The notes below the pieces were generated by a model, which worked only from the letters and a program-made list of their open reading frames with translations, ran no database searches and was not told the DNA's origin. Below, in pieces: positions 43,645-55,989 of a stretch of DNA of 64,000 bases (position 1 is the first letter of the stretch; each line of letters opens with the position of its first letter). Made by a program: the position numbers and the translations under genes. The DNA is from Punctularia strigosozonata HHB-11173 SS5. Taxonomy: Eukaryota > Basidiomycota > Agaricomycetes > Corticiales > Punctulariaceae. The DNA lies in assembly GCF_000264995.1 (NCBI RefSeq), contig NW_006767435.1:803523-867522 (forward strand). Direction: 5' to 3'.

Positions 43645-46600
43645 TCAGTTCATTTTCACCATCAATAAGTAGCGCAGCCGGATCTGAGCGGGGTCATACA
43701 CAATATACTGTAACAAGATAGTCAGTGACCGCTATGACAGATCAAGCATCTATCGCGTATGGGATGGCCAATGCGTGAATAGTATGGCGACGCACCTCAT
43801 TATATTGCAAGTAAGCGGTCCCTCCGATATCCTTTCCGGGGCCCTTGGGCATATGACACCCGCGCAACTCGTCGTAGCCCAACGTCTCGCCCGCATCTTG
43901 CCAATCCCCCGGCTGGGTGCGGCCGATACCCTTTGTGCATCTACCAGAAGCGCAACGTCAGACAGAGCAGCCCTCTCATGGAGGAACAAGGGCAGGCGGA
44001 AAGGGGGGGGGGGGTGGAGCCCACGCACCGTTTGCCGTTGGCTTTGCAGCCCTGGTCGGCATTGTAGTCCGCGTCGACGAGCTCGTGGAACGGCTTTGCG
44101 GCGACTTCGCAGAGGAGAAGCACACCGATGCCGCCGCTCAAGCTGCAACCTTGCGTCAGTCACGACGTCCAGCTGAACGAGTCGGAAGTTGCCTTACTAG
44201 GAGTGGCAGTAGTTTGCGGACTGAACGCAGGTGACGTGTCAGTAAAAGTCGTAAACCATGATCCGATAGCGTGCGCTTGCCTTGGACATCATCTACGAGA
44301 GAGACGAAGATAAAATTAGCTTCAATCGTAGGGGAGCCAAGACCCAACGCACATCAGCGAAGTACACGCCTTTGCCGAACATGTAGCCAGAGACGGGTGC
44401 TTCTGGAGGCGCAATCCGCAGACCTTGCTTGAGGATACCTGGCGCGAAGAGTATCAGTAACCGGCAAGGGGAAGACACCCCAACGTGATCCATACCTGCG
44501 AAATTCGTAGAACGCGAACCGTGCCAGAGCAGCATGCGTTCGCCGTCGGGAAGGGCATGGAACCCCTTGCTCTTGAACGCGTCCGGTTCCCCGTGTCTAC
44601 AAATCCGTATACCGCGTCAGCTTCCCGCTCGCAATCTCGCCGAACGGCATGGGGTTCACGCGGACCTCTCGACCCTGAACGCGTGCTCGATCTTGACCTG
44701 ATAATGCGAGTGCGTCTGCCCGTGCGTGTCCCGTGCGTACGCCGCCAGTGCGGTGAATTCGCCCGAGTCCGCCGCGACGGGGTCCATCCGCGCGAGGTCG
44801 AGCGCGGCGAACTGGGCGTCGAGCGGGTGAAGCAGCTTCGTGCCGTCGGGCGTGAGGTGCTTGTTGTTCGCGTCGTCGGCGAGGAGCTTGGAGGCGATCT
44901 CCATGTCGCCCAGGGCGTCGACGAGATCGAGTTCCTGCGCACGTCGCGTCAGCGGTCAGCGGTTTCGGGCGGGGAAAGAAAAAAGAAGGTCCCAAGCGCG
45001 CTTACTTACCCGCTTCAGGAGCTCTTTGGTATCGATCGTGGTCGGAGTCCGGCGACCGAAAGCGTGCGGTATGATACTGAAGACGATGACCGTTCAACCT
45101 GACGTCCGGGTCAACCTGGGTCAACGAAACGCGGCACGTACGAATAGTATCGTCCGCTAAGCTCGCGACACGCATTCTGGAAGCCACCTAGCTCCTGTGC
45201 CCTCGCACATGCCGGGTTGTCAATCACCTCGGAGAGGGCCTGATCATCCATGCCAAGTCAGCCGAATCGAATGTTAGAGAACGAAGAAAACTCCACCTTG
45301 AGCGCCTCAAAACCTCTGAGGATGGTTGACTTCGCGAGTTTGCCGAGAGGAAGCTTGTTGGCATCGTAGTTGAGCGAAGAGAGGGTGGCGTCGATATAAC
45401 TGGTCGGTTGTGTTGGCTTAATGAACGGTGCACAAGTCGACAGCTTACCTTGTAGAGAAAATGAGCTTGCAGAAAGCCTAGACAAGAAACGTGGTAAGTA
45501 TAAAGTTATGCGGCGCGTGCGACGGAAATCACCTGCACGCCTGGATCCAAGGCAGAATCCGCGACTTCGAGCTTCTTCTGCTCCTTCTCACCCTCTTTCT
45601 TGTCCTTCTTGCTTTTGGGTTTCTCTTTGGACTCTTCCTCCTCGTTGTCGTAATCGCGAGCTGTCCGCTTCGTAAGACCAAGATTCTGTAACTACAGTGA
45701 GCAGGATGAACTTACCGATCCATGAGTACTTCCCGGATACGGGGTTGGCCGTCTTGCGCTGCTCCCAAGCGACGCCCGACTTGTTGCGGAATTGCTTCTT
45801 GAACTCGCTCTTCGCACTTTGCGCCGGGAATGGTCCCTACACATTAGGTCGGTCGCCAAGTCATGGGTACAACTATCAAATATGAGTTAACGTACCTTTT
45901 TCTGCGATTGCCCGTTCTCACCTACAAGTACAAAAGGCAGAAAGTTAGCTCTTGCGCCACGTTGCACCAAATACAAGGCGCATATATCCCGCGTAGTTTG
46001 TTGATGGTGTAATCGTCTTCGTGACTCACCGACGCGGCCCCAACGGGTATACAACGTGCACGATGCGGGGTTGCCGATAGGATGGAGGAGCTGGATAACA
46101 TAGAACCTGCCAATGTAGTGAGCTCGTCGTACAACTCAAATCTCGTCAGAAGCCAAGCCAGGAGTGAAGATATAGAAATGAGATAGGAGATGAGGCAACA
46201 CGAGGAAAGGTTACTGACTTGTTTGCGTTCTTGCCAATGTTCGTTTGGTTGAGCGTCGCGTCCCAGACGTCCTCCGCGTCTGCGAACACTTGATGGGTCG
46301 CTATTGCGTGGCAGTCAGCGATGCTCGCCACACGGAATGGCAATCGAACGTACAAACCAAGCCCGAAATTTCGTCCACAGGAGCTGCACCTCGCTTGATC
46401 ACGGTTTTCTAACATATCAGCAAAGCCTCAGCGCATGGCTCATTCAACATCCGGAGGACTTCAGGTTACCATCTGAGCAGGCTTATCCTCTTCTTCCTCT
46501 TCCTCTTCCTCCTCCTGCGCGTCTTTAGCGTCGTTCTTTGCGTCGCCATCGGCCTTCGCATCTTCTTCTTTCTTAGTGGCTGCTTTGCCCCTCGTCTTCT

Positions 46601-46838
46601 TCGGAGCGGGCGCGCTGGTGTCGGCATCCTTCTCTGCTTCGTCGTCGTCGTCGTCCCTAGCGCGTTTGCCCTTGCCTTTGCCCTTCGCAGAGGCTTTGGG
46701 TTTCGCAGGCGCCGAAGCGGGTACAGGCGGAGGAGGTGCGGCAGCAGCAGCCTTCACACGCGCGCTGGAGCGCGTGGCTTTAGGGGGATCTGCAGCACCG
46801 CCGTTGGCGTCGGCGACAGCTTTCTTTCTCGGCGGCAT
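43645..46838 (-). CDS. Poly(ADP-ribose) polymerase (WGR + regulatory + catalytic domains)
   Basis: Uses NAD+ to add ADP-ribose to proteins at DNA breaks, in the nucleus. The ATG at 46838 begins [14 protein letters not shown]. The N terminus is a Lys/Ala/Glu-rich linker (nuclear-signal-like [19 protein letters not shown]) without zinc fingers. A WGR domain follows: [49 protein letters not shown]. The helical regulatory domain has [20 protein letters not shown]. The catalytic domain shows [34 protein letters not shown] and, across the last intron, [20 protein letters not shown]. The H-Y-E triad is therefore intact. About ten introns, one with a G10 run near 44007. Architecture matches ascomycete PrpA-type and animal PARP2-type enzymes. 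Confidence 0.93.
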
Positions 46839-47274
46839 ATTCTCTTAAGCGAGATTGTAAGCTGTGGAGGGTCGGGGTAAGGGTATGAGGCGCGGGGAAC
46901 GACGACCGACGCGCGGATTTATAGCGTCGGGGATGCCGTGCGGCGGAGGGCGCGCGGCAGTCGGGAGGCGGGCGCGAGTCAGGACCACGCGCTTTCCCGA
47001 CGCGACCCGCGTGACTCGCGCGCGTGATCGCGCCGACTGCTTTCCTAACTTGGCGACGACCGTCGGCCGACCCACTTGAGTGGACGCTGACGGTCTCGGA
47101 CCTTAGACCAACCTCTGTTCAAGAATAGAACACCTGCTATCGGAGCTTCTTACGCCAGAGCTTGCGGCACGATTACGATGCCCTCCGGCGTCAAGTCTAT
47201 AATACAAGTATACCCCCGGTGGTCTACCGTACATATACCCCTGCTCCTCCGCGTTGACGCTATTTGACGAAGAC
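46839..47274. promoter_or_regulatory. Divergent upstream region of PARP and aldo/keto reductase genes
   Basis: 436 bases between two opposite ATGs. Very GC-rich and CpG-rich at 46900-47080, with no TATA box near PARP. It carries the promoters of both genes. Confidence 0.5.
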
Positions 47275-48571
47275 ATGGCTTCATCGACTTTATCGCTAGT
47301 CAAGACACTTAAGCTCTCCTCTGGTGCGCATACGCCGCGCGATCCTACTGCAGTGCTTACAATGTCGCCTACCAGGTTATCAGATCCCCGTATTGGGACT
47401 CGGTGTCGCTCTGGCCGATGACTGCGTGGCCACCTGTCTCGCCGCCCTCAAGCACGGCTATCGGTACGACATGAATGCTCGATCACGACATGCATCTATG
47501 ACTGATCGTTCGCGTTCGCTGCAGTCACATCGACTCTGCACGCCACTACGGCAATGAGGCGCAGGTTGGAGAGGCCGTACGTCAGAGCGGGATCCCGAGG
47601 GAAGAGGTGTTCATCAGTAAGCACTCATCATGATATCTTATGCTTGTCTATTATGACGGCACACGGCGTTGTTTAGCTTCGAAAGTATTTGATCAGGACC
47701 ATGGATATGAGAGCACGAAGAAGGCCGTTCAAGGTTCATTGGACGACTTCGCTTTCGGTACGTCGCTGCGAATATCATTCTACCTCAGGATTTTGATGGA
47801 CCGGTCTTTCTACAGATTACATCGACCTATACCTGATACATAGTCCTCGTTCCGGGAAGGAGCGTCGCCTCGAGACGTATAAAGCCCTCCTCGATCTTAA
47901 GAAAGAAGGGAAAATCCGCACTGCCGGCGTGTCTAACTAGTCCGCATCCTCATCAGGCTCAATCAACTGTGCCGATCATTGATGTAGTTCTTTAGCGGGG
48001 TGAAGCATCTGGAAGAAATCAAAAATACCGGACTCGAACTCCCTTCCGTGAACCAGATCGAGGTACATCTGCTCATCACTTTAACGCAGCTTACCCCCCA
48101 TCTCATGCAGCCGGTTGACAGCTTCACCCCTTCTGCCAACAAAGACCCATCGTAGAGTACTGCAAGAAGCATGGTATAGTGGTCGAAGCGTACGCGCCCC
48201 TCGTTCGCGCGAAACGTATGGACCATCCCGTACTTGTCGAATTATCCCGGAAGGTAACGTCATAGTGATCCTCATGAATCTCGATATCGACTCATGGACA
48301 CGCTGCAGTACGAAACATCTCCCGCTCAGATCCTCGTTCGATGGGGCCTCCAACACGAGTGAGTAATCCCTATTACTCTCACAGGCCGCGTGGTGGGTTT
48401 AACACTTCCTTCAGGCTGGTCGAATTGCCGAAGTCCTCGCAGCCGCAGCGCTTAGTAGCCAACGCGGACGTGTTCGACTTCAACATCGAGAAGGAGGATC
48501 TCGCGAGACTGGACGCTCTCGACATGGGTCCGGAAGGAGCTGTGGCGTGGAACCCAGTTGGCACGGATTAG
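47275..48571 (+). CDS. Aldo/keto reductase
   Basis: NADPH-dependent carbonyl reductase of the AKR superfamily, cytosolic. The ATG at 47275 gives [17 protein letters not shown], then across an intron [11 protein letters not shown]. The tetrad is seen as [20 protein letters not shown] (Asp and Tyr), [12 protein letters not shown] (Lys) and [19 protein letters not shown] (His). Further blocks are [44 protein letters not shown] and the NADPH-binding [20 protein letters not shown]. It ends at 48571. Eight or so introns; the one after VSN uses a gtccgc donor. Substrate cannot be predicted. Confidence 0.92.
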
Positions 48572-48886
48572 GATTACTTCGAAGATCTAGATACACATGG
48601 CCATCAACGGGTGTATGGTAAAACGCGCATACAGTCCTGCTTGTACGACGTATTAAACGATCGTCTATAAATGCCATCTATTCTACATTCGTCATTGTTG
48701 AGTGTCGATGCCGGGGTTGGTAAGTAGCGGTGCTGAAGTTGTGTGAGTGTACTCTACAGTGCTGTGATCATCTTTCTGGATAGTCCGGATGCATCGAGCT
48801 AAAACCGGGATGGACACGTAAGAATTGGAAAGTGGACGCGATCGCTTTCGATAATGACGACGTCGAAGCGAGACTATCTTCGGCAG
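48572..48886. other. Intergenic between convergent genes
   Basis: 315 bases between the stops of the aldo/keto reductase and RDH54 genes, probably overlapping 3' ends. Nothing else seen. Confidence 0.5.
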
Positions 48887-51800
48887 CTAATTGCCTGTCT
48901 CCCCTTCATCTGCGGGCGGAGGAGGAGCATCTTTGGACACCCGTTCGAACAGGAAAGAGACGGTACCGCCAGGTAGGTTCTTGAGGTCTGCGCAACCCTC
49001 GTTTCGCTCCGCATCCATGTTGTCGATGTCGAGGACGTCGAGCAGCGACTTCTTGGCTGATACGGCTGGTACGGAATCCGTCACGGTCTTTTCGGGCTGC
49101 GCCGCGCGAACGAGCTTCCGAAGGAGGTCGTCGTGAACGTTGGCCTGCGCGTCGGGCTTCAGACAGTTGATGTGCGTCCATTCGCCCAGGGCCGCCAGCG
49201 CTGCTCTCTTCTTGGCCATGTACTGTCAAGGATGATGCTCAGGTACCGAGCTGGAGGTGTTGTCATAGAAATATGACTCACGGCCTTCTCCATCCTGTTT
49301 AATTGTCCCGGCTTGATTTGAGACGCAAGCGTGAAGCTCATCTCTTCCGCTGTGCTTTCCGCTTCTTCATCGGTGTACTCCGCGTTGTCATCTTCACGAT
49401 CGGTCGACGATCCCTCGCGATCACACGGGCAGTCGAGGAGCTCGTGAGTGTGGCAAGCTGTGTTCAGATGTACGCGGAAGATGTCGCGGAGCTGCAGCCA
49501 CAGGTCAGCTCGAGAGAAGCTTCGATATGTTGTGGCGTTACATACGTCCTTGGCGGTGAATGAGTCCGACTTCGAAGAACCGCCAGTGTCCTATGGTGAT
49601 CGATCATCAGCTAAAACTCGTTCATTGGACTCAAAACTACTAACCGTTCCCATGAGCGCTAGAGGGCGTTCGTAAGCGACAATCGCGTGCGGATCAACTG
49701 TTACCTAAAGACTTACAATCACTAAGCCCGAGTTTCGTCACTTGGCGCTGATAGATTTTCTCTGCGTATGAATGCATTGTCAATATCATTACATAGATCA
49801 CCATCAATCACGCATGCGCTCCACTGACCGTCGATCGTTCCCGCGGTCAAGAACCTGTAAATGAATACAGGTCGTTTCTGCCCATCTCTATGGATGCGAG
49901 CCATGGCTTGAAGATCGTGACTAGGACATGCCATGAGTAACGTCACATCCTTTGAGACGGGATTCAGCCGGACCTTGGATTCCAATCCGAATCGATGAGG
50001 CAGAGACGGGAGGCGCCGATGAGATTCAGACCCACACCGCCAGCTTTGGCGCTCAGCAAGAACAGGACTATGTTGTGCGTTCATGAGTCATCAGGTGCTG
50101 ACAAGACCTAGCATGACTGACATTTCGCTGACTGGCTCGTCTTGTTGAACTCGTTTACGTATTCTTGTCGCTTCGTGGGGGGCGTTTGCCTGACAACTGA
50201 TTAACGTACAGGTCACCTTATTACACAAGGAGGACTAACCCGTCTAGCCGAAGGTAAGTGTAACCTTTGACCTTGCAAAACTGTTCGATGATGTGCAAGG
50301 TTGAGGTGTAATGCGATACCACGATACATTTCTCTTCAGTGTGTTTACGAATCATTCTCAGCAGGGACGCCAACGCAGTAAGCTTGCCTGTGGAGCTGCA
50401 TCACAACCCGGGATGAACTCGTCGTGCATGGAAAGAACGAACCGCTCAGGGAGACATCCTCGATCTTGAAACGTTCGGGTAACAAAGCAACAGCTTGGTA
50501 GAGGGCATTTCTCTTGATGGAATTGGCTTGGATCGACTTGCTTTTTGCTTGGTCCGCGGTCGCCTTCAGCAGCACGGGACTGGTACTGACCCTGGTCAGC
50601 ATGTTGATGAGCGCCAGCGACTCGGCCACGGAGCCCTCAACGAGGTCGTCCAATTTGTCGGCTCGGAGAATTTGGGAGAATATGGAGAGCTGGAGTCGCG
50701 TCGGTGTCACAAATACCACATACTCGCCTGGAAGCAAAGGGGATGAGAGAAGGCTCAGAAGAACGAGAGGTTGTAACCTCACACTTGGGCGGAAGATAGT
50801 TGTCGAGAATACTCGCATCTCGGCGCAGCACGAAACTCTTCGCTACGTTGAGCAATTGAGTCGTCCGCGCTTCTCCTATCTCGGCTTCCTTCGCCGTACA
50901 CCCCACTGCTCGACTCTTTAGAATGGGATCCTGTGAGAAAGGGCGAAGATGTCGTGGCTTGAGCAAGGAGTATGGCTAAGCATCAACATTTATGTACCTC
51001 GTACACTCGTTTGAACGTCTTGTAGTCATCTGTTAAGCATCGTTCAGACGTCTGAAGAAATGCTGCAGTGATTGTATACATACCGAGGAGACCAGGGTTA
51101 CAGAAATCAGCCTGAGCGACGAGGTCAATGACGCACAGGCTTCATGTCTATCTGAGCGCGCACCATAGCATGAAATTCACTGAGATCATTCTGGATGGGT
51201 GTGCCCGAGAGGATAACACGTCGCTTCGTGTTGAGCGCTTTGAACATCTGAGAGGTCTTGTTGTTCGCCGACTTCAATCGATGTCCTGTGACCGTCAAAT
51301 TTAACATGTGCTCATAAGACGAGCATAGCACACTGCAACTCACCTTCATCGCAAATGATCAGCCCAATGGGAGGGCTGTAGATGCCGTTCAGAGATGGTG
51401 CGCTTGCTTTGACATTTTCACTCACTTGCAATATCTCAAGTCGTCACTGGACATAACAATGGCCGTCAAGGTCGTTCCAGATATGATATCGACAGAACTC
51501 ACATCACAGTCCTTAGTTTCTCGTAGCCGATGACGAGAACTTGGTGGATCCGGCTACCGTGAAGTGGAAAGCTCAAGAGATACCCAAGTGCTATATAAGC
51601 TCATGTCCACGAACGTATTAATGAATTGCTTGATGTGTGCCTTGTCCTTATCGCCGACAAATACACCTACGCGGTCTCTACCCAGCCTTGTATGGAAATC
51701 AATAAAAAACTCATGCAAGACCTAGGTGTGCCATAACACGGCTCACCACTTGTGAAACTCGTTCTTCCAATTCTGATCAAGTCATTAGAAACTATATTCG

Positions 51801-53907
51801 ATGAGACTGGCGGAAAGCGCACGTTGATGAGGGATACGGGACAAACGATCATCGCCTTGCCGATGACAGGGCCTACTCCCGCGTACGGATTCTGCTCTGT
51901 GAATTGCGGGTCACGACGAGCGTCGCTTTATCCTCGATAAAAAGAGTCGACCTACTAAGGAGAGTCCAGACCAATGCAATGGTCTGAGGGCACACGTAAG
52001 CACACGATGAGTAACAGCGTACCCCACGACATACCTGCAGAGTTTTTCCAAGACCCCTATAGAGTGATGATATGATTAATCATGCTGTGACCGCAATTGA
52101 TCGGGCGACGCACATCTCGTCAGCCAATATGCATCCCTGGCCTTCGTGCTTGCGCAGTCCCATAACACATTCATACAGAAACTTGACGCCTGTGCGCAAA
52201 AAAGTGAGTCGTCCTGGGAATGGAGTCCAGGCGTATAGTAATATTCACCTTCTTTCTGATGCGGCCTGAGTCTAACGGCTAGGATCGGATCCAAGACTAC
52301 GGGTACTATGGGCAAGTCTCTATGGATGTGATCAGTCTGGCATTGCGTGCGCGGAAGCTGATCTCACTTCGCATTATTCTTCTTGATGTGCTCTTTATTG
52401 GGATTCTTCATAACCAAGGCGCCTTCTGCTTCCGGATCGTGTCTTTAAGGCCACCAAGACTCAATTAGCACTAGCGCGGACAAGGCCGTCGGACGCTCCT
52501 TACAAAGGTCCCTTCTTCGGTTTCGGGGCGGATTTCCCATAGAACGAAGTAGGAGGTATGAACTTCTTACTCGTCGACGCGGAAACTGTGTCAACTATGG
52601 GGTTATCGGAGATGCTGGTTCTGTGACAGGTGGTCAGGGATCCACCGGGTCGGGTGGAAAACAGGCATACCTGGCAGAGAGAGCTCTAGGATTCTGGGTG
52701 ACAACCGTCTCCCAACCTTCCTCATCCAGCATGCCTTCATCCGCCCACCCGTCGCTTCCGTTCATTGCAGGCATCTTAGAGGCCGGTATCTCCGCGTCGA
52801 GTTCGAATTCCTTGTTAGCGGCAAAGATGCGATAGCCGCTGAATAGTGGGTCGCCCTTCCACTTAGCAGTCCCGAGCCTAGAGAATGTTGTGAGCATAAG
52901 ATCATACAAGCATTCCTCTAACCCACTTCTTCCCGGTGTCTGACAAGATTGTGAACACGTCATTCCGGCACGCGATGAATGCATCCCCGTCCCATGTTTT
53001 GTGCTTCTTCTGTTGAGGCTTTCTCCTGTGACGCACACAAGAGCGCAAGGGACAGTCAGATACACGACGCATATAAAGTAGGTCGGTGACAATTACCAGC
53101 TTGCGGACCAATACGAATCTCTACCTCGGGTAGTTGGCGGTTTGTTCTCTTGCTGTGAGCCGGTAGATGAGAGGTTGACGGACTCGAGCTCGACCCGGCG
53201 AATCTTGCCGGTAGTAATAGGCACTGATGATAGGCCGGTACCAACTGGCTTGGCTCCAGAAGTAGAGACATTTGGGGTGACGGATGGCTTGAGCGCTTTG
53301 TATGGTCTACGGAGAGCACTGCTCGCAGGGGTGCTGATAGACGGTGCCACAGGAGTTGAAGGGCCACCGAAAGGGCTTGCGCCAAAGCACGTTCCGGCCA
53401 TATAGCTTGCCCGATCAATCGGGTGATCCACTTCAACGTCTTTGTTGCCTACATGGAATTGCTCGCCGACGTCTATGCATGAGATCGGTATCTTGCCGTC
53501 GGTCAGCCTGCACAGTGGCGCGTAAGCATACACATTCGCGGGTCACAAGCTTATCAATGCGAGCAAAGCGCAATTGGTGCGCACGAACTTTCTTCCGTCC
53601 TCTTGGTCGTATAATATCGCGAATCCTGACGCTTTGACTACCAGTACAGCGTCGCCATCCCATGTTTTATGCTTCTTTGCCTGAGGTGCTCTCCTTTAGG
53701 CAGCATGGAGCTAATAAGCCCTCTCGTTTATCTACGAGTGCATATATGCACACACCACTGGACCATCCAATACGTCTCATTGCTTCCTCCGGAGGTGGTG
53801 CCGGAGTGGCCCACGGCCTGTCGTTTACGAGATTCGAGGAACCCTTCCTCGAACTTTCGTTTGCTTGTGCCCGCATTGTCAGATGACGGGTCTAAGAACC
53901 CGGGCAT
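48887..53907 (-). CDS. RDH54: Rad54-family dsDNA translocase, Rdh54/Tid1 type
   Basis: SNF2-class ATPase working with Rad51/Dmc1 in homologous recombination. The ATG at 53907 begins [20 protein letters not shown]. The N terminus holds two HKTWDGDA modules ([20 protein letters not shown] near 53640; [20 protein letters not shown] near 53010). The first leads to [20 protein letters not shown] and TCFG, as in Rdh54 proteins. Helicase motifs: [24 protein letters not shown] (Walker A, split by an intron), [82 protein letters not shown] and [20 protein letters not shown]. The C-terminal tail ends at 48887. Many introns (roughly 20). A plain Rad54 is less likely because of the N terminus. Confidence 0.87.
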
Positions 53908-54076
53908 AGTGGCCGGGCAACCCGAGGAGGTGGACGTGTCGGGGATCGAGGAGCACGAAGCAAGCACAAAGACGCGTCCAGGAAAGCGCGCGCCCCTCGC
54001 GAGAGACGATCACCTGACCGTTGGGGGTCCGGGAATGGGGCTGCTGGCGACTTGACCAGAGTGTCGTAAACATGTC
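53908..54076. promoter_or_regulatory. Shared upstream region of RDH54 and GPI18
   Basis: Only 169 bases separate the two divergent ATGs; probable bidirectional promoter. No TATA box is seen. Confidence 0.55.
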
Positions 54077-55706
54077 ATGGGCGCACACACACAGAACAAA
54101 CGTATTATCGTCCTGGCGACCATCGTTTCACGATGTTTAGTACTTTGCATCGCACAAATCGCGTCGTATCTTCCTCTGTTTGACGCGTCACCGTTTCTCC
54201 TGCTACCGAATCCGAATACATCTCCGGACACGACTATCTTCTCAAGGTGGACATCAACCCTGCTGCGCTGGGATGCTTTCCACTTCAGTCATATTGCACT
54301 CCATGGATACGTCTTCGAGTACGAATGGGCGTTCTTTCCTGGTATAGCCTTCGTCATGCGTTACGCTGGGATTTTGCTCCGCCGGGCGAAGGCGTACTTC
54401 GGACACGCCTCAGTGCTATCTCTGGAAGATGTCCTTCAGGGAGGGGCTCTTGCAGCTCTGCTCTGCGATTTCTTGGCACCCTTGACTCTATATGACCTTA
54501 CTGTCGAGCACTTTCATTCTCGGGACGTTGCCCTGGTCACGGCACTTACCTCGCTACTTCCCGGTAGCCCTGCTGCCCTCCGTCATGCACCGTATACGGA
54601 ACCTTTCTTTGCATATCTATCCTATAAAGGTATGGTCTCTTGCACGTGTTCCGTCAGCTACCCTCAATCTCACGTCGTTGATTAGGGCTGCTAAACGTTA
54701 GCCGTAAAAGATACGCGGCAGCATCCTGTTACTTCGCGGCTGCGAGTGCATTCAGATCCAATGGGATACTACTCAGTGGATTCATAGTATGGGACATCTT
54801 GCTTGCACCGATCCTGTCGGGGACGAAACGCATGGTGCGTTTTCAATGTCCTATTCAAGACTCCCTCTGATACGATATGTCATGCAGCCCGATATCTTGT
54901 CAATCTTGAAAGCTGTTATACTTGCGGCACCGCCTCTCGTGCCGTCAATAATTCACCAGTACATCGCATATCGACTCTTCTGCTCGCCAAACCCCAATCT
55001 TACCTCGATCTTCGCCGTGATGCTGCCTACTAGCGATTCTCCCGTGCAATCATTCGTGCCCGAATACACGACGTCTGATCCATTGCCTACGCCTGATGCT
55101 CAGCACCTACCTCCCACTGTGCATTTCACCCCAGCTTCATGGTGCAACAATATGCCTCCGTCCATCTACACGTATGCGCAGAGCACCTATTGGAACGTCG
55201 GCCTGTTCCGCTACTGGACCACAGCGCAGATACCCAACTTCCTCATCGCAGCGCCCGTCCTCGCCCTTCTCTTCAGTTTCTCGTGGTGGTATATCCGGCA
55301 CGCTCTATTACCACCTCTCAAACGGATGTTATATCCGCAGTCAGCAAGCCCATCCCCTGCCCCACACTCCCGCCGAAGTGATACTCCTGGTCACGGAGAA
55401 GCCATCAACTCAGATAACCTAGGGAGAGCGTTCCTGAACCCTACACTAGCTCCGCACGCCATCCACGCTTTCATCCTCGCCTCGACGTTGCTTTTTGCCT
55501 CGCATGTCCAGATCGCGTTGCGTCTCACTGCAGGCGTGCCGTTCACGTATTGGGGAGTCGTATGGCTACTATCAAGGGATAAGACTACGCCTGGTCATCC
55601 GAACGCGGCGCCTAGATTTCGCTGGGGCAAGATATGGATTACTTGGAGTGCTATATGGGGTGCCCTGTCGATTATTCTCTGGGTCACGTTCCTCCCACCT
55701 GCTTGA
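54077..55706 (+). CDS. GPI18: GPI mannosyltransferase 2 (PIG-V/Gpi18)
   Basis: Adds the second mannose to the GPI core on the ER lumenal side. The ATG at 54077 starts MGAHTQNKRIIVLATIVSRC, a first membrane span. The family loop with RWDAFHFSHIALHGYVFEYE and AFFPGIAFVMRY follows, then APYTEPFFAYLSYKG. After introns come YAAASCYFAAASAFRSNGIL and VILAAPPLVPSIIHQYIAYR. The hallmark WCNNMPPSIYTYAQSTYWNV is followed by GLFRYW. More spans follow (NFLIAAPVLALLFSFSWWY, IHAFILASTLLFASHVQIAL) and the protein ends WVTFLPPA at 55706. Family blocks are complete. Three or four introns. Confidence 0.92.
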
Positions 55707-55989
55707 TGTTGAGATGGTTAGTCCATAACGCTCAATGCGCTCTCTACGCTGATCGTCTCCGTTCACAAGTCGAATCGCTTGCTGCAAGACCCGAAACGGT
55801 GGCATACATTCGAGCACGACGCAGTGCTGGGTCTACAGTTATATACACATCCGTCTGGATTACTACGGAACCTGGCCCTTACAGTGGCTAATTGTACAGG
55901 AGTTGCAATGGCGGCGTAGGATTCAACTGGCAAGACGACAGAACTGTCGAGTCGTGCTCGCGTCCATTGCCCAAGCACAGGCTTCTAAC

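Noticed and set aside
44004-44015. G10 run and other homopolymers as regulatory signals
   Set aside because: They lie in introns or spacers and are short; no functional reading is supported.
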